A stretch of 64,000 nt of DNA from Microbacterium resistens NBRC 103078 (GTDB lineage: Bacteria > Actinomycetota > Actinomycetes > Actinomycetales > Microbacteriaceae). Both the position numbers and the translations under genes were made by a program. Below, in pieces: positions 54,670-62,063 of the stretch (the first letter of the stretch is position 1; each line of letters begins with the position of its first letter). The notes beneath the pieces are model-generated. The model made no database searches. It had not been told where the DNA came from and saw only the letters and a list, made by a program, of their open reading frames with translations. The stretch covers positions 1 through 64,000 of the forward strand of contig NZ_BCRA01000013.1 of the NCBI RefSeq assembly GCF_001552355.1, written 5' to 3'.

Positions 54670-55422
54670 GTGAAAGCCAACCCCGCGCACCAGATCGTGC
54701 TCCTGGACATCGCCGACCTCGACCGACGGATCGCCCGCGCCGAGCACGCGCGGACCCATCCGCCGCAGGGGGAGCGGATCAACGAGCTCGCCGCGCTCCG
54801 TCAGGAGCAGCTGCGCGAGCTCACGGTCCTGACGGGGCGGCGCGACGACGTGCAGGCAGAGCTCACACGGGTGGAGTCGGACGTCGCGCTGGTCGAGCAG
54901 CGCCGCGACCGCGACGCGCAGCGTCTTGCCGCCACGGCGAACCCCAAGGACGCCGTCGCGCTGGAGCAGGAGCTCGCGAGCCTCGCACGCCGCCAGAGCG
55001 ACTTGGAGGACATGCAGCTCGACGTGATGGGGCGCCTGGAGGAGGCGGAAGCGGCGCGAGCCGCGCAGCAGGCTCTCATCGACGCCACCGTCGAGGAGGG
55101 GACGCGCCTGACGGCCGAGGCCAAGGCGCAGGTGGCCGCCGCCACGACGGAGGGTGAGCAGCTCGCGCGGGACCGTGCCGCGCTCACCGATTCGGTCCCG
55201 CCGTCGCTCCTCAGCGAGTACGAGCGCCGCGCGCAGCGCACGGCCGGAGCCGCGCTGCTGCGTCGTCAGACGTGCGAGGGGTGCCGCATGGTGCTCTCCG
55301 GGACCGACCTCAACGTGATCCGCCAGGCGGACCCGGAGGAGGTCGTGTCCTGCCCGGAGTGCGGCTGCATCCTCGTCCGCACGGAGGAGTCGGGTCTGCA
55401 GGCGACCCCCGCCGCGGACTGA
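54670..55422 (+). CDS. C4-type zinc-ribbon coiled-coil protein
   Basis: 250 residues. The long central part (about 30-190) is a coiled coil rich in Glu, Arg, Ala and Leu, ending in a zinc ribbon with C-x2-C pairs, CEGCRM and CPECGC. Members are common in actinobacteria and stand near RNA and DNA metabolism genes; their function is not settled. The TAGGTT hexamer (54658-54663) lies six bases before the GTG, suggesting a leaderless mRNA. Confidence 0.88.
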   Translation: MKANPAHQIVLLDIADLDRRIARAEHARTHPPQGERINELAALRQEQLRELTVLTGRRDDVQAELTRVESDVALVEQRRDRDAQRLAATANPKDAVALEQELASLARRQSDLEDMQLDVMGRLEEAEAARAAQQALIDATVEEGTRLTAEAKAQVAAATTEGEQLARDRAALTDSVPPSLLSEYERRAQRTAGAALLRRQTCEGCRMVLSGTDLNVIRQADPEEVVSCPECGCILVRTEESGLQATPAAD

Positions 55423-55450
55423 CGACCGGCGCTGATCGCGCGCTCGGCGC

Positions 55451-56290
55451 TCAGAGCTCCTCGTGCGTGCGCGGGTCGGCGCCGAAGAGGCGTCCGTCCG
55501 CGCGCCCCAGTGCCGTCACCGCGTCGACGTCGTCGGCGGACAGGCGCAGATCGGCGGCGGCGAGGTTCGCGGACTGGTGGGCCGGATCCGCGGCCTTCGG
55601 GATCGCGACCGACCCTCGTGTCGCGTGCCATGCCAGGACGACCTGCGCGGGGGAGAGCCCGCGCTCCTCCGCGATCCTCGTGACGACCGGCTCGGAGAAC
55701 AGGTCGCCGGCGCGCCCCAGCGGGCTCCACGCCTCGGTGATGATGCCCTGCTCCCGGTGGTACGCCAGCGCGTCCGTCTGCGGGAAGTACGGGTGCAGTT
55801 CGATCTGGTTGACGACCGGGCGGACCCCGGTCGCGTCCTCGATGCGTTCGAGGTGCTCCGGCAGGAAGTTGGAGACGCCGATCTGGCGTACCAGGCCCCG
55901 GTCCCGGGCCTCGATCAGCGACTCCCACGCCTCGACGTACTTGTCCACGCGGGGGTTCGGCCAGTGGATGAGGAGGAGGTCGATGGCGTCGACACCGAGC
56001 CGGAACCGGCTCTCCTCGATCGAGACGAGGGCCTTGCTCCGCTCGTGGTGACGCCCGGCGAGCTTCGTGGTGACGATGAGCTCTCCGCGGTCCACGGCCG
56101 CCCCCGAGACGCCCCAGCCGACCGCGCCCTCGTTCTCGTAGTTGAACGCCGAGTCGATCAGCCGGTAGCCGGTCTCGATCCCGGCGCGGACGGCGTCGGC
56201 GCCGGCCTCGCCGCGGAACGCGTAGGTGCCCAGGCCTTGAACGGGCAGGCGGAACCCGTTGTGGGCGGTGAAGGGATCGATGTCGGTCAT
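55451..56290 (-). CDS. Aldo/keto reductase
   Basis: 279 residues, (alpha/beta)8-barrel NADPH reductase. Catalytic tetrad: D in DSAFNY, Y in the same stretch, K in TKLAG, H in LLIHWPN. Similar to 2,5-diketo-D-gluconate reductases. The ATG has GAGAGGACC upstream. Substrate not known. Confidence 0.92.
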   Translation of the reverse strand: MTDIDPFTAHNGFRLPVQGLGTYAFRGEAGADAVRAGIETGYRLIDSAFNYENEGAVGWGVSGAAVDRGELIVTTKLAGRHHERSKALVSIEESRFRLGVDAIDLLLIHWPNPRVDKYVEAWESLIEARDRGLVRQIGVSNFLPEHLERIEDATGVRPVVNQIELHPYFPQTDALAYHREQGIITEAWSPLGRAGDLFSEPVVTRIAEERGLSPAQVVLAWHATRGSVAIPKAADPAHQSANLAAADLRLSADDVDAVTALGRADGRLFGADPRTHEEL

Positions 56291-56427
56291 GACGGTCCTC
56301 TCGACGGCGGATCGGTCGGTTCCACGCTAACGCGCTCGGACGCGCGTGGGGAGTGCGCGGAGACGGGACGCAACAATCGCGAGCGGCGCGGGCGGTCGAT
56401 GTCGGCGGCAGGGCCTAGGTTCGAAAC

Positions 56428-58179
56428 GTGGCAACCTCGGCTGCCCCGGCTGCACCCGGGCCCACGTCGATCGTGCTCGGGCGCGCACCGGGTCGCGGTG
56501 CGTGGCGCGCGTTGCTGCTGGACGCGGACGGCGAGGTCTTCGCCACGGAGGAGATCGGGGACGACGGGCTCGTGGCCTGGGTCGGTGCCCACGAGCGCCG
56601 GTCCGCCCCGAGGTGGGTCGTGCGCAGCGTCCGTGACGTCTATCCCCGCCTGCTCTCCGGCGGAGTCCGGCTACGCCGCGCCCAGGATCTCCTGCTGTGC
56701 CATGCGATCCTCCGGGACACCACGATGCTGCCCCACCCTGTCGCCGCATCCCCGGCCTGGCGGCGCGGCGATCCTCCCGCGTCGGAGGGGCGCCCCGCCC
56801 TGTTCTCCCTGGGCGACGACGGGGCCGGCGCCGAGGAGGAGGCCGAGTCCGTGCTCGCCGAGCTCCGCCGGCAGCGCGCCGCCCTCGGCACCGCTCCCGA
56901 CGCGCGCCTGGAGCTGCTGTGCCTCGCGGAGTCCGCCGGGGCGCTCGTCGCTGAAGAGATGACGGCGGCGGGACTGCCGTGGGACGAGGCCGTCCATGAC
57001 CGGATCCTCGCCGACGCCCTCGGTCGCCGTCCGCCACGGGGGAGCCGCCCGGAACGGATGGCAGCGCTGGTCCGGGAGATCGGGCAGCTCCTCGAAGACC
57101 CGCAGCTGAACCCGGACAGCCCGCCGCGGCTGCTGCGCGCGCTCCGCCGCGCCGGCGTCATGGTCGACTCGACCTCCCGATGGGAGCTCGCCGAGGTGGA
57201 CCACCCGGTGATCCCTCCTCTGCTCGCGTACAAGCGCATGGCTCGTCTGTTCACGGCGAACGGGTGGAGCTGGCTCGCCGAATGGGTGCACGAGGGGCGG
57301 TTCCGTCCGGTGTACATCACCGGCGGCGTCGTCACCGGTCGCTGGGCCTCGGCCGGGGGCGGGGCGCTGCAGATCCCGCGGAGCCTGCGCCCCGCCGTGC
57401 GTGCGGATCCGGGGTGGCTGCTCGTGTGCGCGGACGTCGCCCAGCTGGAGCCGCGCGTGCTCGCCGCCCTGTCACGTGATCGGGCGATGGCCGCCGCGGC
57501 TCAGGGCGCCGACCTCTACGCAGGCATCGTGCGCTCCGGGGTGGTCGCCACCCGCGAGGAGGCGAAGTACGCCGTGCTGGGGGCGATGTACGGGGCCACC
57601 ACGGGAGACAGCGGTCGACTCGCGCCGCGGCTTCGCAGCGTCTTCCCCCGCGCCATGGCGCTCGTGGACGCGGCGGCCCGCGAGGGGGAGGAGGGTGGCG
57701 TCGTCTCGACGCTGCTCGGTCGTGGCTCGCCGCGGCCGGACGCGTCCTGGAGCACGACGCAGTCGCGCGCCAGCGACCCGGACGCCGGCGCGGCGGACGA
57801 GCGGCGCGCCCGCAGCCGTGCGCGGGACCGGGGGCGCTTCACGCGCAACTTCGTCGTGCAGGGGACGGCGGCGGAGTGGTCGCTGCTGTGGCTGGCCGAG
57901 ATCCGGCACCGCCTGGCCTCGCTGCCGCCCGGGGAACGGGCAGCGCCGAGGTCGGGGCCGGTGTTCTCCCGGCAGGCGCACCTGGCGTTCTTCCTCCACG
58001 ACGAGGTGATCGTGCACTGTCCCGAGGAGCAGGCCGAGACGGTGGCCGACGCGGTGCGCGCGTCGGCGGACGCGGCGACGCGGCGACTGTTCCCCGGCTT
58101 CCCGGTCGAGATCCCGCTGGACCTGCGCATCTCCGAGGACGCGGGCAAAGGACCGGCACCGGTCGCGCCGGTAGACTGA
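56428..58179 (+). CDS. Family A DNA polymerase-like protein (bifunctional 3'-5' exonuclease/polymerase family)
   Basis: 583 residues, shorter than DNA polymerase I. Polymerase motifs: A (CADVAQLEPRVLA), B (REEAKYAVLGAMYGATTG) and C (FLHDEVIVH). The N-terminal third corresponds to the degenerate exonuclease domain; acidic catalytic residues are not clear there. The 5' nuclease domain is absent. Role in repair is inferred. The TAGGTT hexamer (56416-56421) lies six bases before the GTG: leaderless start. Its last codons overlap the rnpB promoter. Confidence 0.88.
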   Translation: MATSAAPAAPGPTSIVLGRAPGRGAWRALLLDADGEVFATEEIGDDGLVAWVGAHERRSAPRWVVRSVRDVYPRLLSGGVRLRRAQDLLLCHAILRDTTMLPHPVAASPAWRRGDPPASEGRPALFSLGDDGAGAEEEAESVLAELRRQRAALGTAPDARLELLCLAESAGALVAEEMTAAGLPWDEAVHDRILADALGRRPPRGSRPERMAALVREIGQLLEDPQLNPDSPPRLLRALRRAGVMVDSTSRWELAEVDHPVIPPLLAYKRMARLFTANGWSWLAEWVHEGRFRPVYITGGVVTGRWASAGGGALQIPRSLRPAVRADPGWLLVCADVAQLEPRVLAALSRDRAMAAAAQGADLYAGIVRSGVVATREEAKYAVLGAMYGATTGDSGRLAPRLRSVFPRAMALVDAAAREGEEGGVVSTLLGRGSPRPDASWSTTQSRASDPDAGAADERRARSRARDRGRFTRNFVVQGTAAEWSLLWLAEIRHRLASLPPGERAAPRSGPVFSRQAHLAFFLHDEVIVHCPEEQAETVADAVRASADAATRRLFPGFPVEIPLDLRISEDAGKGPAPVAPVD

Positions 58180-58183
58180 TCGG

Positions 58184-58563
58184 GAACGGGTCGGCCGGAC
58201 GGTCGCGTGGCGGGAGACCGCACCGAGGAACGTCCGGGCTCCACAGGGCAGGGCGGTGGGTAACACCCACCCGGAGCAATCCGCGAGACAGTGCCACAGA
58301 GAGCAGACCGCCTCTCCCGCGTGCGGGCGGAGGTAAGGGTGAAAGGGTGGTGTAAGAGACCACCGGGGATCGTGGCGACACGATCCGCCAGGTAAACCTC
58401 GCCCGGAGCAAGGCCAGACAGAGGATGCTGACGCGGCTCGCCGAGTCCTCGGGTAGGCCGCTGGAGCGGCACGGCAACGTGTCGCCGAGAGAGATGACCG
58501 TCGAAGGGACCGCCCGAGAGGGCTCCCGGAACAGAACCCGGCGTACAGGCCGGCCCGTTCACC
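58184..58563 (+). ncRNA. rnpB: RNase P RNA (class A)
   Basis: The catalytic RNA for tRNA 5' processing. The ends pair (GAACGGGTCGGCCGG with CCGGCCCGTTC), forming P1. The universally conserved GAGGAACGTCCGGGCTCC follows the first stem, and CAGAACCCGGCGTACA is the 3' conserved block. The TAGACT -10 hexamer at 58172-58177 overlaps the end of the polymerase gene. Ends are given to within a few bases. Confidence 0.9.
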
Positions 58564-58624
58564 ACCCCGCCGGCGCCGCGAGCGCGCGTTTGCCAGCGCA
58601 TGGCCGCCGGAACAGAATGATTGA

Positions 58625-59638
58625 ATGACGATTCAAGGCTCCGTGCCGGTCGACGAACGGGTGTTCCGACGCAGTCCGCTCCGGGCGATCATCGGCGTCC
58701 TGCTGGGGTCCGCCCTGCTCTCCACGGCGCTGCTGTTCATCGTGCCGAGTCATCTTCCTCGTCAGATGTCGACCGGCACCCGAGGGATGGTCGTCCTCGC
58801 CCTCTGCGTGGCGGGGGCGCTCATCATCGCGGTCTGTGTGTTCGTGTTCGCGAACGTGCGGATCGTCGTTCGTTCGGACATCGTCATGATCCTTCGGCCC
58901 GGGAAGAACCGGCTTTACCTGCGGGAGGACACCGAGTTCGCCTCGAAGGTGACCGAGCACTATACGAACGGGCTGAGATCGGGGACGACCCGTGCCCTGA
59001 CCGTGCACTCGGACGCCGGGACGGAGACCGTCTCCCTGCCCGGATACACGCGGGCACAGTTCAACGAGCTGATGTCCCTGCTCGCACCGGTCGCGCCGGA
59101 GCCCGCGGACGCGGTGGAGACCGCGAGGAGACGCGCCTCGCTGCCCACGCACTTCCGCACGGATGCCGGACGCGTGCGCCGGTCCGCCCGGGCCCTCGGG
59201 CTCGTCGGCGTCGGGCTCCTCGTGCTCGCACTGGCGACCGTCGCCGTGGTCTTCGGGACCGGCGGGCTGGAGTTCAACGACTACTCGGCGCTGATCCTGA
59301 TCGTGCCGTTCGCTGTCCTCGGCGCCGTCGGGGTCCTCATCGGATCCGCGCAGCAGGTCAGGAAGGCGCGGTCCGTGCCGGCGCAGCTGAGCGCGAACCA
59401 CCTCGGTCTGCGGATCGACGACGTCGACTACCCGTACGCGCAGCTCACCCGCATCCAGCTCACACCGCCGTCGTACAGTCGACATCGGTTGGTGCTGGAG
59501 CCGGTGGCCGGGAGGAGGGCGTCGTACCTGCTCAGCGGCTCGGGCGTCACCATGACGCCCGGGATCGCGGAGCTGTTCGAAGTGCTCCGGGTCGAGACCG
59601 CTCGGCATCCCGGGCTGCTGCGGCTGGACCTGGAGTAG
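58625..59638 (+). CDS. Membrane protein of unknown function, 337 residues
   Basis: Four membrane helices in two pairs: about residues 22-42 and 57-78, then 196-217 and 224-241, each pair followed by a soluble stretch with beta-strand character (NVRIVVRSDIVMILRPG, SANHLGLRIDDVDYPYAQLTRIQL). Resembles a duplicated PH-like membrane protein but no family is certain. It starts 62 bases after rnpB; there is no clear ribosome binding site. Confidence 0.75.
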   Translation: MTIQGSVPVDERVFRRSPLRAIIGVLLGSALLSTALLFIVPSHLPRQMSTGTRGMVVLALCVAGALIIAVCVFVFANVRIVVRSDIVMILRPGKNRLYLREDTEFASKVTEHYTNGLRSGTTRALTVHSDAGTETVSLPGYTRAQFNELMSLLAPVAPEPADAVETARRRASLPTHFRTDAGRVRRSARALGLVGVGLLVLALATVAVVFGTGGLEFNDYSALILIVPFAVLGAVGVLIGSAQQVRKARSVPAQLSANHLGLRIDDVDYPYAQLTRIQLTPPSYSRHRLVLEPVAGRRASYLLSGSGVTMTPGIAELFEVLRVETARHPGLLRLDLE

Positions 59639-59669
59639 CGCGCAGGGCCCGGGAGACCCGGGAGGTCAG

Positions 59670-60428
59670 TCAGTCGGCGGCGAGCGAGGCGGCGCCGATG
59701 ATGCCCGCGGAGTTGCGGTGGACGGCCGCCACGATGGGCGTGTTCAGATCGAGCAGCGGCAGGAACTTCTCCGGGTGTTTGGAGACGCCGCCCCCGACGA
59801 CGAAGAGATCGGGGCTGAAGAGGAACTCCACGTGCGCGAAGAAGACCTGGAGGCGTGCCGACCACTCCTCCCAGGACAGCTGCTCGCGCTCCATCGCGGA
59901 GTACGCGGTCCACTTCTCGATCGAGGCGTCCTCCACGCTCGTGCCGTCGTACAGCAGATGCCCGAGCTCCGTGTTCGGAACCAGCACGCCGTTATAGAGG
60001 AACGCGGAGCCGATGCCGGTGCCGAGGGTGGCGACGATCGTGAGACCGCGTGCGTCACGGGCGGCGCCGTGGCGGGCCTCGGCGACGCCGGCCGCATCGG
60101 CGTCGTTGACGAAGTGGATCTCGCGGCCGAGCCCCTTCTCGAAGAAGGCCTCGGCCTCGAAGCCGATCCAATCCGGCGACACATTGGCCGCCGAGAGCGT
60201 CTTGCCGTACTTCACGATCGCCGGGAAGGCCACCCCCAGCGGGAGGGTGGACTCGGCCACGCCGAGGGTGTCCAGGACCTCCTTGACCGCTGTGAGCACG
60301 TCATCGGGGGAGGCGCCCTTCGGGGTGGGGACGCGTACGCGGTCCGAGGAGAGGGTGCCGTGTTCGAGATCGACGATGCCCGCCTTGATCCCGGTTCCGC
60401 CGATGTCCACGCCGATCGCTTGTGCCAT
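59670..60428 (-). CDS. ppgK: Polyphosphate glucokinase (ROK family)
   Basis: 252-residue enzyme that phosphorylates glucose with polyphosphate or ATP. DIGGTGIKAGIVD at the N-terminus, DADAAGVAEARHG and GTGIGSA form the phosphate and sugar sites. A TAGGCT hexamer on the minus strand (60441-60436) is seven bases before the ATG: probable leaderless mRNA. It ends 31 bases from the convergent membrane protein gene. Confidence 0.92.
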   Translation of the reverse strand: MAQAIGVDIGGTGIKAGIVDLEHGTLSSDRVRVPTPKGASPDDVLTAVKEVLDTLGVAESTLPLGVAFPAIVKYGKTLSAANVSPDWIGFEAEAFFEKGLGREIHFVNDADAAGVAEARHGAARDARGLTIVATLGTGIGSAFLYNGVLVPNTELGHLLYDGTSVEDASIEKWTAYSAMEREQLSWEEWSARLQVFFAHVEFLFSPDLFVVGGGVSKHPEKFLPLLDLNTPIVAAVHRNSAGIIGAASLAAD

Positions 60429-60496
60429 GCGTCACAGCCTAGCGATGAGCGCGGACGACAGTAGGATCGTGACAGCCGCTGACGAAGGGGAACCCT

Positions 60497-60715
60497 GTGG
60501 AAGACGCCGACAAGAAGTACTGGTACAACATCCGCACCGGTGACGTCGAGTTCGGGATGATCTCGCCCGCCGTCGACCGGGTCGGCCCGTTCGACACCGA
60601 GGCGGAGGCCCGACGCGCGCCCGAGAAGCTCGAGGAGAACGCCCGGGTCTGGGCGGAGGAGGACGCGGCGGACGACTCCTGGGGCGGCTCCGGCCCCGAC
60701 GACGCCAAGGCCTGA
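60497..60715 (+). CDS. Small SPOR-like hypothetical protein, 72 residues
   Basis: Starts MEDADKKYWYNIRTGDVEFG and has GPFDTEAEARRAPEKL, a pattern often annotated as SPOR-domain-like in these bacteria. Acidic tail. GTG start at 60497 follows AAGGGGAA. It ends three bases before glnA2 and is probably co-transcribed with it. Confidence 0.75.
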   Translation: MEDADKKYWYNIRTGDVEFGMISPAVDRVGPFDTEAEARRAPEKLEENARVWAEEDAADDSWGGSGPDDAKA

Positions 60716-60718
60716 TCC

Positions 60719-62056
60719 GTGGACAAGCAGCGCGACTTCGTCCTGCGCACGATCGAGGAGCGCGGCGTCAAGTTCGTCCGTCTGTGGTTCACGGACGTGA
60801 TCGGGACGCTCAAGTCCGTGGCGATCGCGCCGGCGGAGGTCGAGGGCGCGTTCGCGGAGGGCATCGGGTTCGACGGGTCCGCCATCGAGGGACTGACGCG
60901 CAGCTTCGAGTCCGACCTGCTCGCGCAGCCCGACCCCACGACCTTCCAGATCTTGCCCTGGCGGGGTGAGATCGACCCCACGGCGCGGATGTTCTGCGAC
61001 CTCACGACGCCGGACGGGCGTCCGGCGGTGGCGGATCCGCGTCACGTGCTGAAGCGCACGCTCGCCAAAGCCGCCGACGCCGGGTTCACCTTCTACACGC
61101 ATCCGGAGATCGAGTTCTACCTGCTGAAGTCGAAGGAGGCGGGGCCCGACGGCCCCGTCCCGGTGGACTCGGCAGGCTACTTCGACAACGTGCCCGGCGG
61201 CACGGCGCACGACTTCCGCCGCAGCGCGGTGCGGATGCTCGAGGATCTCGGGATCTCCGTCGAGTTCAGCCATCACGAGGGCGGGCCGGGGCAGAACGAG
61301 ATCGACCTGCGCTATGCCGACGCACTGACCACGGCCGACAACATCATGACCTTCCGCACCGTGATCAAGGAGGTGGCGATCGAGCAGGGCGTCTACGCGA
61401 CGTTCATGCCGAAGCCGCTCAGCGATCAGCCGGGAAGCGGCATGCACACGCACATGTCCCTGTTCGAGGGGGACGTCAACGCCTTCTACGAAGAGGGCGC
61501 CAAGTACCAGCTCTCGCGCACCGGGCGTCAGTTCATCGCCGGACTGCTGCGCCACGCGAACGAGATCGCGGCGGTGACGAACCAGTTCGTCAACTCGTAC
61601 AAGCGCCTGTGGGGCGGCGACGAGGCGCCGAGCTTCATCACGTGGGGCCACGCGAACCGCTCCGCGCTCGTGCGCGTCCCGATGTACAAGCCGAACAAGG
61701 GGCAGTCCTCGCGCGTGGAGTACCGGGCGCTGGACTCCGCGGCGAACCCCTACCTCGCCTATGCGCTCATGCTGGCCGCGGGGCTGAAGGGGATCGAGGA
61801 GGGCTACGAGCTCCCGCCCGAGGCCGAGGACAACGTTTGGTCGCTAAGCGAGGCGGAGCGGCGGGCCCTCGGCTACGCGCCGCTGCCGTCGAGCCTGGAT
61901 CACGCGCTGGAGTACATGGAGGACTCGGAGCTCGTCGCGGAGACCCTGGGAGAGCAGGTGTTCACCTACGTCCTGCTGAACAAGCGCAAGGAGTGGGAGG
62001 CGTACCGGGGTCAGGTGACGCCGTTCGAGCTCAAGAGCAACCTCGAGCTGCTCTGA
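60719..62056 (+). CDS. glnA2: Glutamine synthetase, type I (GlnA2-like)
   Basis: 445 residues, the length of actinobacterial GlnA2. Catalytic features: VIGTLKSVAIAP, EGIGFDGSAIEG, HPEIEFYLLK, HHEGGPGQNEIDLR, SGMHTHMS and RVEYRALDSAANPYLA. The C-terminal segment reads ELPPEAEDNVWSLSEAERR, the I-alpha pattern without the NLYDLPPE adenylylation site, so it is probably not a substrate of GlnE. GTG 60719 follows the SPOR-like gene after three bases. glnE starts eight bases later. Confidence 0.92.
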   Translation: MDKQRDFVLRTIEERGVKFVRLWFTDVIGTLKSVAIAPAEVEGAFAEGIGFDGSAIEGLTRSFESDLLAQPDPTTFQILPWRGEIDPTARMFCDLTTPDGRPAVADPRHVLKRTLAKAADAGFTFYTHPEIEFYLLKSKEAGPDGPVPVDSAGYFDNVPGGTAHDFRRSAVRMLEDLGISVEFSHHEGGPGQNEIDLRYADALTTADNIMTFRTVIKEVAIEQGVYATFMPKPLSDQPGSGMHTHMSLFEGDVNAFYEEGAKYQLSRTGRQFIAGLLRHANEIAAVTNQFVNSYKRLWGGDEAPSFITWGHANRSALVRVPMYKPNKGQSSRVEYRALDSAANPYLAYALMLAAGLKGIEEGYELPPEAEDNVWSLSEAERRALGYAPLPSSLDHALEYMEDSELVAETLGEQVFTYVLLNKRKEWEAYRGQVTPFELKSNLELL

Positions 62057-62063
62057 TCCCCGC

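Noticed and set aside
51651-55157. Open frame of 1168 codons on the plus strand opposite copB, running into the YchJ-like and zinc-ribbon genes
   Set aside because: It crosses several real genes in both orientations and the CsoR operator; the translated product is low-complexity His/Arg/Gly-rich.
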